A stretch of 64,000 nucleotides of DNA from Roseivivax sp. THAF197b (GCF_009363255.1 NZ_CP045318.1:2469501-2533500); one strand, 5' to 3'; positions 36,285 to 44,473 are shown, counted from the first letter of the stretch. Program-made: numbers and translations. The notes: generated by a model from the sequence alone, not told the origin.

Positions 36285-37568
36285 ATGCTGACATACGAAG
36301 AAAACGAGCTTCTGACCCGCGTCACCGGAGATGCCCCCATGGCGCAGCTGATGCGCCAGCACTGGACGCCTGTCTGCCTGATGGAAGAAGTGGCCGAGAA
36401 TGATGGGAAGCCGCTGCGCGTCGAGGTGCTGGGCGAAAGCTATGTGGCATTCCGCGACACGAAAGGCCGTCTAGGCATGCTCGACGAGCTGTGCCCGCAC
36501 CGCAAGGCCTCGCTTGTCTACGGCCGTAATGAGGATTGCGGACTGCGCTGCCTGTATCACGGCTGGAAGATGGACGTGGACGGCAATGTCGTGGCCATGT
36601 CCTCCGAGCCCGAGGGCAGCCCGCTGATGGACAAGGTCAAGGCCCGCTCCTACCCGGTGCGCGAATGGGGCGGTTTCGTCTGGGCGTGGCTCGGCGAGAA
36701 GGAAGACATGCCGGAGTTTCAGCCGCCCGCCTTCGCGCCCGAAGAGGACACGCCGGTCTCCATCCTGAAAATCCGCGTGCCCGCGAACTGGGCGCAGATC
36801 CACGAGGGCCAGATTGACAGCGCGCACAGCTCTTCGCTGCATTCCTCGACCATGAAGCCCGCGAAGGTCGAAAGCGCCGCCTCGGACGACAAGTCCTGGT
36901 ACCGCCCGTCGACCGACAAATCGCCCCGCATGCAGACCGAGACCACCAGCTACGGCTTCCATTACGCGGCGATCCGCAAGCCCATCAAGAAGGCCAAGAC
37001 GCACCATTACCTGCGGGTGACCGAATTCGTCGCGCCCTATTACTCGCTGATTCCGCCGAACAACAATTACAAGGTGGCCAGCGTAATCGTGCCGATCAAC
37101 GACGACGAGACCGCGTTCCACTTCGTCGCCTGGGGCGGCCCGAACGTCCCCTCGACCGATGAATGGCGCGCCTTCAATCACGCGGTGCCGGGCAAGGATC
37201 TCGATCACAAGTGGCGCACCAAGCGCACGCTGGAGAACGATTTCATGCAAGACCGCGAGTGGATGAAGGAAGGCCATTTCACTGGCGTTCCGGGCATTCC
37301 CAACGAGGACATCATCATGTGGGTGTCGATGGGCAGCCGCGTTCAGCGCCACACCGACACGCTTGGCGCGTCCGACCTCGCCATCGTGGAGTTCCGGCGC
37401 CTGATGGCCGATGCCGCGCAGAAGGTGAAAGATGGCGGACGGGCGATCGGCACCGATTCCGATATCCCGCAAGCGCAGATTGCCTCGCATGAGGGCGTCT
37501 ATTCCAAGGATGTCGATTGGCGCACCCTGGTCGCGCCCGGCAACCCGGCCTCGCAGGCGGCGGAGTAA
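36285..37568 (+). CDS. pht3: Rieske oxygenase large subunit, probable phthalate 4,5-dioxygenase
   Basis: Catalytic subunit of a ring-hydroxylating dioxygenase, 427 residues. The Rieske cluster ligands are CPH in ELCPHRKASLVYG and CLYHGW about 16 residues later. The mononuclear iron site is in GQIDSAHSSSLHSS (D-x2-H-x4-H). The length and lack of a small-subunit gene fit the phthalate/3-chlorobenzoate dioxygenase class, which uses a single type of oxygenase subunit with an FMN/2Fe-2S reductase. That reductase type is encoded at 25098. GGAGGAGGA lies upstream of ATG 36285. The exact substrate cannot be proven, but pht4- and pht5-like genes in the cluster favour phthalate. Confidence 0.85.
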   Translation: MLTYEENELLTRVTGDAPMAQLMRQHWTPVCLMEEVAENDGKPLRVEVLGESYVAFRDTKGRLGMLDELCPHRKASLVYGRNEDCGLRCLYHGWKMDVDGNVVAMSSEPEGSPLMDKVKARSYPVREWGGFVWAWLGEKEDMPEFQPPAFAPEEDTPVSILKIRVPANWAQIHEGQIDSAHSSSLHSSTMKPAKVESAASDDKSWYRPSTDKSPRMQTETTSYGFHYAAIRKPIKKAKTHHYLRVTEFVAPYYSLIPPNNNYKVASVIVPINDDETAFHFVAWGGPNVPSTDEWRAFNHAVPGKDLDHKWRTKRTLENDFMQDREWMKEGHFTGVPGIPNEDIIMWVSMGSRVQRHTDTLGASDLAIVEFRRLMADAAQKVKDGGRAIGTDSDIPQAQIASHEGVYSKDVDWRTLVAPGNPASQAAE

Positions 37569-37601
37569 CGCTCGCCTGGGCTTCATCCTCCGGCCCGGTG
37601 T

Positions 37602-37631
37602 CGTCCGCTCCCGGTTTTCCGGGGGCGGACG
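37602..37631 (+). terminator. Hairpin after the Rieske gene
   Basis: A 13-bp stem (CGTCCGCTCCCGG with its near-inverse) and a TTTT loop, followed by CTTTC. It is probably a weak terminator or attenuator before the next gene. Confidence 0.5.
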
Positions 37632-37693
37632 CTTTCATGTCAGCGCCCGACCCCACGCCGCGCAATGACCAAAGACAGACAGGACACTGCCCC

Positions 37694-38263
37694 ATGCTAG
37701 ACGCGAACATGCTCAGCGACGCCAGCAGCGCCTTGTTCGTGGCCCTGCGTGTCGCGCATTCGGATGCGGAGGCCTGCGCCGCGAAGCTCGCCGGGCTGAA
37801 CGATCAGCTTGAGCAGGCCGAGGGCTTCCTGCATCTCGACGTGATCCGCCGTGATGGCGGGCTCGGCACGGATTTCTTCATCATTGCTCGGTTTCGCAGC
37901 ATGGCGGACCTCGAGGCGTGGCGCGTCTCGCCCGAGCGCGCGCAGCGCCTTGCTGAGATCAACGCTATGGCCATCGCGGATATCTCGCGCCAGCAGATGG
38001 CCGGCTCCAGCATCTGGTTCGATCCCATCGTCTCCATGCCGAGCCCGCCGAAACCGCCGCGGCTCTGGAAGCGGTGGGTCATGAGTTTCGTGGCCGTCTA
38101 TCCGGCACTGATCGTGCTGGTCACGCTTCTCTCGCCACTGACCGCGGAGATGCCCGAGGCGCTGCGCCTTCTGATCATCGCGATCATCCTGACAGGCCTG
38201 ACCACCGCCTTCATCATGCCCTGGCTGACACGCAGGCTATACGCCTGGCTTCATGCCAGGTGA
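37694..38263 (+). CDS. ABM-like domain protein with C-terminal two-helix membrane module
   Basis: A 189-residue protein from ATG 37694; in-frame starts exist farther upstream. The N-terminal 100 residues resemble the antibiotic-biosynthesis-monooxygenase (dimeric alpha/beta barrel) fold: QAEGFLHLDVIRR, DFFIIARFRSMADLEAWR. The C-terminal part (PPRLWKRWVMSFVAVYPALI through LYAWLHAR) is a two-helix membrane module shared with the small protein at 35879. It may guard or anchor a pathway component at the membrane. No catalytic residues can be assigned. Confidence 0.75.
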   Translation: MLDANMLSDASSALFVALRVAHSDAEACAAKLAGLNDQLEQAEGFLHLDVIRRDGGLGTDFFIIARFRSMADLEAWRVSPERAQRLAEINAMAIADISRQQMAGSSIWFDPIVSMPSPPKPPRLWKRWVMSFVAVYPALIVLVTLLSPLTAEMPEALRLLIIAIILTGLTTAFIMPWLTRRLYAWLHAR

Positions 38264-38479
38264 TGCGTAACCGGACATGCCCTCAAGCCTCTGAACCGAC
38301 GTGCCATTCCTGCAAAGGTGGTGCCCGGTCAACCCAGCTTGCCAGTCGCGCGCGCGCGCCTCAAGACGGCGCGGACTGTGCCCCCTTGGCGGGCCTGCCG
38401 GCCCCGCATCGAAGACCATGACCGATACACCTTCCCACCCCGCCTTCGACGCCCCGCACACCTGCAAGGACATCGTCCG

Positions 38480-39403
38480 ATGATCGGAGAAGCCTTCGCG
38501 GTCGCGGCGGCCCTGCTTTATGCGTTCGGCTCCGTCGCCGTCACGCAGGATGCACGCGAAAATGGCGGCCGAGGCACGGCGGTTGTCCTGTCCATCCTGC
38601 TGACAACCGCTATTTCAGGGCTGCTGTGGCTGTTCATCGGGCTTCCGTTGCCGACCCCGTCGGAAGGCCTTTGGGCCGGTATCGCGTATTTCTGCGTGGC
38701 GGGCCTTCTGGCGACCGTCATAGGGCGCGTTTTCTTCTTCCGTGCGATTGAGCTGACGGGCGCTGTTGAAAGTTCACTATTTCGTCGGCTGATCCCAATT
38801 TTCGCAGTTGTGATGGCCGTGATCTTCCTCGGAGAACGCGTCACGCTGTCCACCGCTGTAGCTATCGTGCTGGTCTTCGCGGGTGTGGGAATCGTGATCC
38901 TGTCGGTGCCGGAAAACCCGCAGGCGGCAAAGGTCAACACGGCAGAGCGCAAGGATCGCATGACCGGTCGCCTGCTTGGTGTTGGGTCAGCAGCCAGCTA
39001 CGGTGGTGCCTATGTGACGCGGAAGTTCGGCATGGTCTGGCTTCCGGATCCATTGGCGGGCACTTTCATTGGCGCGATTGCGGGCCTTGTCGTTTTTTGC
39101 GCATTGGCGCCTTTGAACGAGCATTTCCGCGCCCAGATACGCGCTGTGCTGCGCAGGCCCACGCGCTGGCAGGTCCTTGCCGCGGGGGCAATCTCGTTCG
39201 GTCAGATCGCCCAGTTCACCGCGCTCAAATTCACTTCCGTGACGGCGGTTGCAATAATTGCCTCGATCGAGATGTTCTTTGCCGCCTGGCTTGCTGGCTT
39301 CGTGCTTCGCTCCGAACCGCGCCCGGGGCCGCGGCTTTTGGCGGCATCCGTGCTTGCCTTAATCGGCGTTACGATCCTCGCTTTGGATCGTGGTGGAGCA
39401 TAA
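38480..39403 (+). CDS. DMT-superfamily (EamA) transporter
   Basis: Ten-helix inner-membrane transporter of 307 residues with two repeated EamA domains. The first contains AVESSLFRRLIPIFAVVMAV and LGERVTLSTAVAIVLVFAGV, the second FTSVTAVAIIASIEMFFAAW. ATG 38480 gives MIGEAFAVAAALLYAFGSVA; AAGGA lies ten bases upstream. It is the last gene of the cluster on the plus strand. The substrate is unknown; export of an aromatic or amino acid is possible. Confidence 0.85.
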   Translation: MIGEAFAVAAALLYAFGSVAVTQDARENGGRGTAVVLSILLTTAISGLLWLFIGLPLPTPSEGLWAGIAYFCVAGLLATVIGRVFFFRAIELTGAVESSLFRRLIPIFAVVMAVIFLGERVTLSTAVAIVLVFAGVGIVILSVPENPQAAKVNTAERKDRMTGRLLGVGSAASYGGAYVTRKFGMVWLPDPLAGTFIGAIAGLVVFCALAPLNEHFRAQIRAVLRRPTRWQVLAAGAISFGQIAQFTALKFTSVTAVAIIASIEMFFAAWLAGFVLRSEPRPGPRLLAASVLALIGVTILALDRGGA

Positions 39404-39523
39404 CGCTTCTGGGAGAAGCCTAGCAGCGAGACAGGTGAAGGTTTGAGCTACCCCCCGAAATTCGGACACTGACATAAGCTACGATTTGCAGTCTGCTGAT
39501 CTTCGACGAGAAGGAGATCAGAG

Positions 39524-39817
39524 ATATCGAAACGCAAGCAGCACGCGCCTGAGTTCAAGGCGAAGGTCGCGCTGGAAGCCCTGAAAGGCGAGGAGACGGC
39601 CGCTGAGCTGGCAAGCCGGTTCGGGGTGCATCCGACAATGATCCATCAATGGAAGCGAGCCCTGCTCGAAGGCGCGTCCGGCGTGTTCGAGCGCGGGAGC
39701 CGCAAGAAGCCGGAGATTGACGAGGAGCAGGTGAAGGAGCTCCACGCCAAGATCGGGGAGCTGGCGGTGGCCAACTCTTTTTTGGAACGAAAGCTGAAGC
39801 CCTGGGGCGGGAAGTGA
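39524..39817 (+). pseudogene. IS3 orfA (helix-turn-helix protein), start codon lost
   Basis: The frame reads SKRKQHAPEFKAKVALEALK with the helix-turn-helix ELASRFGVHPTMIHQWKRAL and ends in the leucine-zipper region AVANSFLERKLKPWGGK. The codon where ATG is expected (39524-39526, directly before TCGAAACGC) is ATA, with AAGGAGATCAG upstream. Unless another start is used the protein is not made. It overlaps orfB by 4 bp. Confidence 0.75.
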
Positions 39818-40720
39818 GGCGCGGCATGATAGAGCCTGATCACCCGGACCTGTCGATCGGCCAGCAGTGCAAGCTGCTGTCGATCGCGCGCTCGTCTTTC
39901 TACTACACCCCCAAGGGCGAGACCAAACAGAACCTCGGCCTGATGCGGCGGATCGACGAGCAGTTCCTCGAGACCCCGTTCTTCGGCGTCCGGCAAATGA
40001 CCTGGCATCTGCGTAACGACGGACACCTGGTGAACGAGAAGCGGATACGGCGGCTGATGCGCCTGATGGGGCTCATGCCGATTTACCAGAAACCCAACAC
40101 CAGCAGGCCAGCAAGGGACCACAAGACCTATCCATATCTGCTGAGAGGATTGCGGGTGGAACGTCCAAACCAAGTCTGGTGCTCGGATATCACCTACCTG
40201 CCCATGCGGCGCGGATTCCTCTACCTCGTGGCGATCATGGACTGGCACACCCGCAAGATCCTATCCTGGCGGATCTCGAACACGCTGGAGGCCGACTTCT
40301 GCGCCGAAGCGCTGAACGAGGCCATCCACAAGTTCGGCCCGCCCGAGATCATGAATACGGATCAGGGATCCCAGTTCACCTCTTTCGCCTGGACGGACCG
40401 GCTCCGCCGATCAGGCGTGCGGATCTCCCCTCTCGGCAGATTTGCCGTGCAAATCGCCTGCCGGGCAATGGATGGATGGGAAAGGCCGCTTCCTCGACAA
40501 CATCTTCATCGAAAGGTTGTGGCGCACCCTAAAATACGAGTGTGTCTACCTGCATGCCTGGGAGACAGGATCGGAGACGAAGGCGGCGATCCAGAAATGG
40601 ATGACCTTCTACAACTACCGGCGCCCTCACTCAGCCCTTGGCGGCAAGCCACCGGCGCTGGTCTTTTGGCAAAGAAATGATATCAACCAACCCGATCAGC
40701 AGGTGCACCGAGTAGCTTAA
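39814..40720 (+). pseudogene. IS3 orfB transposase with 43-bp frameshifting insertion
   Basis: DDE transposase frame with QVWCSDITYLPMRRGFLYLV (first Asp) and IMNTDQGSQFTS (second Asp). The frame is intact until RRSGVRIS at 40428. About 43 extra bases (40429-40471) follow, and then the correct continuation MDGKGRFLDNIFIERLWRTL (third catalytic Glu) and FYNYRRPHSALGGKPP in another frame to 40720. The extra segment contains the hairpin CGGCA-GATT-TGCCG and ends in a duplicated ATGG. The protein would be truncated and inactive. Confidence 0.85.
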
Positions 40721-40759
40721 TTTACGCCAGATCCTGTCCAAGAGATGGGGAGTAGCTCA

Positions 40760-41319
40760 CCAGACCTCAACGTTCGCATTTCGCCACTTCACTCAAATCT
40801 ATCACCCGATGCAGGCTTTTGCCTCAGAGGGTCCCACAGGCGAGAGCCCCCCACCCCTTCGGATCGCGATCCCGGTTTTCGTGAGCAAAAATCTGGGCTT
40901 CAATTAGTTCACATCCAAACCCGACTAACAACCATTACCCGTGATCCGGTTTTGCCCAGTTCCTTCTTGATCGCGCGCGCCTGTGGTAAAATCAGCCTAT
41001 CTCGAACAGTCATCGAGTAGTGCTGTTTCTCCATTCCCACGTATTCTACTAGTTGAGGTTCGAACTGTATCTGCAAACGACCCTAAAACCTCGCCAACCC
41101 ATCGCTCATACCACTAAATACAATATGGCTAACGCTGCAAAGACGTTTCTGCCTTCCTAAATTCAATACATCTCAGCTATGATGAAGCGGGAAAAGCTTA
41201 GAATATTTCTTCAAGGCTTTACAATGCTCTCGACAAGGTTGGGCGAAAAGTATGGATTCGCCTGTCTGCATACAGGATTTTGCGAAACCGCGTAAGCCAA
41301 CATGCAGTTCTGGGTAGGC
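40760..41319. other. Gene-free region between IS3 and retron
   Basis: About 560 bp with lower GC than the flanks and no plausible coding frame on either strand. No tRNA, terminal repeat or strong T-tailed hairpin was recognised. It is the downstream side of the retron reverse transcriptase and may hold its 3' untranslated end. Confidence 0.4.
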
Positions 41320-42362
41320 CTAAAGGCTAGCGTCAAACCGTCTAATGTAATTCTTGATTTCGGATTGCAGGCGGTTAGCTGTGGCGTTTTCCGGATCAAT
41401 TTGCAACCAAAAACCTATGCGACCTAAAAGCCGCTCTAACAGAAGCGGGTCCCGTATTCCGATGGTTTTACTATGTTCGAAGTAGTCCCGCTTCAGTACG
41501 TGATACGCCTCAAGTTTAATTTCTCGGATTGAACTCCTAGGCAAAGCAAGCTTACCATTTGACACTGAAATACCAGTGATGATTTTCTGTTTCTTACCTT
41601 TCAAAAGACGTGTTTTCTTTTCGTTTACTATGAAGCCTTGTTTTTCAATGATATATTTAATCTGATTTATTTCCGTACTACCGATATCATCACCAGAAAA
41701 GGTGAGGTCATCTGCATAACGAGTATATGTTATTCCCTTGCCATCGGCATAACTACAAAGGCCTAAATCGAGCCTACTCGCAACCAAGTTACTTAGGGCA
41801 GGACTGGTCGCGGCACCTTGAGGCAGCCTGCGATTCAAACAGCAGATGCGGGTAAGAAAATAGGACACGGAAACCGGATAACCTACGCCTAGAAAGATTC
41901 TCATTACTTGATTTTGTGAGACCGATGGAAAAAATTCCTGAAGTCAATCTTTAAAACCACTTTCTTTTTCAGATGTAGTCGTGCGTTGTCTACAATTGAT
42001 CTACCCGTGACAAACCCATTACAACATTTGTTGACTTCTAGCTTGGACAATATTTCTGACAGCACCCACCTTTGCACCTCTAGGAGCACCGGCGAAGGTG
42101 TAGCAATTTCTCTTTCGCCACCGAGGCGCTTTGGAATTGAGAACGTTCGATAGTACGAAGGTGTGGACAGGACGATGCGCACAAGCGTACTTTCCTGCAC
42201 GCCCAACATCTCTGACAGATGCCGCAGCTCGAAGATGGGTGGAAGACCAAACTCTTCGAGCTTTTCGATATACCGGAGGTATCCCTTTACTAGATCGCGT
42301 CTTCCTTTGACGCGCGCATAAAAAAAGGCTTGCCAGTCCTGAACTGTATATGTGTCCGTCAT
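41320..42362 (-). CDS. Retron-type reverse transcriptase, split by a -1 frameshift
   Basis: RNA-directed DNA polymerase that makes msDNA from the adjacent msr-msd RNA. The first part starts at ATG 42362 (MTDTYTVQDWQAFFYARVKG), carries the retron NAxxH motif in GRSIVDNARLHLKKK, and stops at TAA 41904. The second part, one base back, carries RRLPQGAATSPALSNLV, the catalytic YTRYADDLTFSG and IITGISVSNG (VTG-like motif). Joined at the heptamer T TTT TTC (41934-41928) they give RNFFPSVSQNQVMRIF and a normal 347-residue retron RT. The shift may be a one-base deletion in a T run or programmed -1 frameshifting. The gene starts 10 bp after the msd end. Base composition is AT-richer than the neighbours, suggesting transfer. 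Confidence 0.88.
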
Positions 42363-42372
42363 ATTTGCATGC

Positions 42373-42568
42373 GACGAGGAGCCTCAATACCTATATATGA
42401 TTGTCTGGATCTTGCCAAAAAGAAACAGACAGTCATAGCTAGTTCTTTATGAACTAGCTGATGTTCTGCAAGAACGTCAGCTCCTGCTGAAAGCGGGAGC
42501 TATCGTTAACGCAGGCCTCAATCACCGATGCGAATGCGCCTCGAAGTGCTATTGCTTGGCTCCTCTTC
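42373..42568 (-). ncRNA. Retron msr-msd RNA
   Basis: The 5' end of the minus-strand transcript has GAAGAGGAGCC (42568-42558) and the 3' end GGCTCCTCGTC (42383-42373). They pair over ten of eleven positions and so form the a1/a2 stem of a retron RNA. Between them are a candidate branching-G context (AATAGCAC just after a1), three consecutive hairpins (42479-42501, 42458-42480 and 42437-42459, stems of 9-10 bp), and a long-range stem TGTCTG/CAGACA (42402-42431). The RNA lies directly upstream of the reverse transcriptase, the standard position. About 196 nt in total; the exact msr/msd border is not determined. Confidence 0.75.
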
Positions 42569-42598
42569 ATCGGGAGGATATCACAATAATCTTCTCCA

Positions 42599-42943
42599 TC
42601 AACTCAACTTATGAAAAAAGTTTCTATCGACTGAGCCTAGTTTGGGCATGTATGGCTGACCGACTCTTAAGCGAGCCACGTCTTCACCATGAGGATCGCT
42701 CCAGTGCCGTTTGCTGCTCATAAAAATCTTCCTACGATTACCTAGAACCCATCGGATACCTTTTTCAGTGAGCCTGGCATTTATTCCGTCAACTTGACAC
42801 AAGCCTTCACCCTCAAGAAAATTTACCACGGAAACCACTTGCGCGGGCGAGAGAAGGAAATCCTCATGTAGCTCATACAAATCCAACCAATCGCCCGATT
42901 GGAATAGAGCTAAGATTACCTCGCGCTCATTACTCGTACTCAT
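42599..42943 (-). CDS. Small winged-helix protein of the retron operon
   Basis: A 114-residue protein from ATG 42943 (MSTSNEREVILALFQSGDWL). The N-terminal 70 residues look like a winged helix: DLYELHEDFLLSPAQVVSVV followed by NFLEGEGLCQVDGINARLTE and KGIRWVLGN. The C-terminus is basic (NRRKIFMSSKRHW). The start is one base after the stop of the phosphoribosyltransferase-like gene (TAAGATG), so the two are coupled. A winged-helix partner beside a PRTase-like effector is a known retron accessory pair. It may bind the msDNA or hold the effector in check (inference). Confidence 0.8.
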   Translation of the reverse strand: MSTSNEREVILALFQSGDWLDLYELHEDFLLSPAQVVSVVNFLEGEGLCQVDGINARLTEKGIRWVLGNRRKIFMSSKRHWSDPHGEDVARLRVGQPYMPKLGSVDRNFFHKLS

Positions 42944-42944
42944 C

Positions 42945-43811
42945 TTAAACCCTTGGAAGCAATGCTGTACGGTCCAAATTTGGCTTGACCTTGCGCCACC
43001 AGAAGATTGGAAAGTTATTATTAGGTGGATTCTCTCCCTCCAAGTAACAAAGAGCTTCTGACCGCCTCCAACCAAATGCGTAGTCTTTGATCTTCTTGTT
43101 CCCGTAGCGATCAGCTAATTTTTCCTCAATGGACTCCATAAGCTTGACAGCATTCACCGAATCTTGGCCCGAGTAAAAATCGCAAATCCCTTTTTTAAGC
43201 CAATGCACGGAATAGAAATCCTTTACTAAAGGACAGATGACCTCCTTGCTTTGCTCCATTGAGGAACCGACAGCGACAAATAGCGATGCCGATTTACCTG
43301 CTTGCTGCAATTTCTCGCGAAGCCAAAGCACTTTTTTCGAGATCGTTTCACCACTGCCGCAGAAATCGTCAACAATAATGATATTGCTCCCGTCTTTGGT
43401 TCGGTCAACGACCTCGCGCAAACTGCTTATGAAGTTATGAGTTTTCCAATCTGCGTATTCTGCAAGTGGGCCCTTGAATTGCTGAACAGCCGCCGAACTG
43501 CTGTCGGCGCAACCATTGTCCTGCAATGCAATCAACATGGTGTTTGTTGGCAGACACTTCCAATCCCTGGAGATTTTGGATGCAATACTCCGACGGTCCT
43601 CCAAGTACTGCTGAGCCGAGCGGAAGTGAAATCGAGATATCAGGTCAACAATAAGGTTTTTTTGCCCCTCATCGTCACAAACTGCAAGCGTGTCGTAAAG
43701 TTCTTCCGATCTACGGGTGAGCCACGGCTGCTGAGTGGTCAACTGCATTAGCATCCCAAACATATCGCGCGTCATTGTTTCTTTTGCGCGAAGTATTTCG
43801 TCATCTGCCAT
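42945..43811 (-). CDS. Phosphoribosyltransferase-like protein, retron effector candidate
   Basis: A 288-residue soluble protein starting MADDEILRAKETMTRDMFGM. The core has the PRPP-binding motif NIIIVDDFCGSGETISKK (about 145-160), preceded by LPTNTMLIALQDNGCADSSS and followed by SASLFVAVGSSMEQSKEV, in the order of type I phosphoribosyltransferase folds. The flanking helical regions are unlike purine or pyrimidine salvage enzymes. It is the first gene of the retron operon and overlaps nothing upstream. By analogy with PRTase-containing retrons it is probably the toxic effector released when a phage disturbs the RT-msDNA complex (inference). Confidence 0.8.
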   Translation of the reverse strand: MADDEILRAKETMTRDMFGMLMQLTTQQPWLTRRSEELYDTLAVCDDEGQKNLIVDLISRFHFRSAQQYLEDRRSIASKISRDWKCLPTNTMLIALQDNGCADSSSAAVQQFKGPLAEYADWKTHNFISSLREVVDRTKDGSNIIIVDDFCGSGETISKKVLWLREKLQQAGKSASLFVAVGSSMEQSKEVICPLVKDFYSVHWLKKGICDFYSGQDSVNAVKLMESIEEKLADRYGNKKIKDYAFGWRRSEALCYLEGENPPNNNFPIFWWRKVKPNLDRTALLPRV

Positions 43812-43813
43812 TT

Positions 43814-44160
43814 TGCCACACTATCCACGACAAATCCCGGAAGCCACGCTAAATCTTACAGTGGCGAGAGGGTAGTGCTTGTGTCAACTCCCTGGAAAAC
43901 TGCGCCGTGCAAGGTTGTATGTCTCGATGAACCTGCGTGTCTGTGCGCTCCCACCCGATGGAAGGAGACGATGGAGCGCGAACTATACCGCCGTACTGAC
44001 GCCCACCTGCCCGCTGGCATCGGCGGATCGGTCTCTCGCCTTGCCTTAGGGACGGAAGGGGAACAAGAAGACGACGAAGAATGAGCGCGCACTCCCGTGG
44101 TCAATAACGTGGTCATTAAGACGGCTCCTTATCGCCTCAAGTCACTGTAATTAAATTAAA
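43814..44160. other. Intergenic region between retron and tRNA-Ser
   Basis: About 350 bp that should hold the retron promoter (minus strand). No integrase or long coding frame is present. The only candidate gene is the small plus-strand frame at 43972-44084. The AT-rich run TAATTAAATTAAAAA at 44149-44163 lies next to the tRNA 3' end. Confidence 0.45.
43972..44084 (+). CDS. Possible 37-residue protein
   Basis: ATG 43972 is preceded by GGAAGGAGACG, a good ribosome site. The frame reads MERELYRRTDAHLPAGIGG and ends in the acidic EGEQEDDEE. No family is recognised. It could be a small antitoxin-like protein or chance. Confidence 0.3.
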
Positions 44161-44167
44161 AACACCT

Positions 44168-44257
44168 TGGCGGAGGAGGTGGGATTCGAACCCACGGTAC
44201 GCTTTCACGCACGCCGGTTTTCAAGACCGGTGCAATCGACCACTCTGCCACTCCTCC
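44168..44257 (-). tRNA. tRNA-Ser(UGA)
   Basis: The minus strand folds into a class II tRNA. The acceptor GGAGGAG pairs with CTCCTCC, there is a G discriminator with encoded CCA (44168-44170), anticodon loop CTTGAAA (anticodon TGA), a long variable arm, and the T arm GTGGGTTCGAATCCCAC. Its 3' end faces the retron and other accessory genes, the usual orientation for a genomic-island attachment site. Confidence 0.95.
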
Positions 44258-44473
44258 GACCGCGCGAGCGTTAGCGCCGTTCACGCGATTCTGAAAGCCG
44301 CAGCCGCGTGGAAATTTGCCGATTGTCGCGCACGGGCTTTTCATGCGTGCGCGGCCTCTGTATCGTCGCGAGGACAAGCGCGCATCCGAGGCAGCGCGCG
44401 GCATGGACGAGAGCGGGACAGAAGATCCGGCACATTCGTCCGCACGGGGGCACAGGCAAGGCGGAGCGGTACC

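Larger units (their letters stand above)
39444..40759 (+). mobile_element. IS3-family element, decayed
   Basis: The ends are inverted copies, TGAGCTACCCCCCGAA at 39444 and, on the opposite strand, TGAGCTACTCCCCATC ending at 40759. It carries orfA and orfB in the IS3 arrangement. OrfA has lost its ATG and orfB has a frameshifting 43-bp insertion, so the copy should be inactive. No 3-bp target duplication is visible. It separates the phthalate cluster from the retron region. Confidence 0.85.

Noticed and set aside
40840..40875. Possible small RNA or terminator in GAGAGCCCCCCACCCC
   Set aside because: No convincing complementary arm or T tract was found.
42373..42568. CRISPR-like repeats suggested by consecutive hairpins
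   Set aside because: The hairpins differ in sequence and there are no equal spacers; the retron RNA interpretation fits better.
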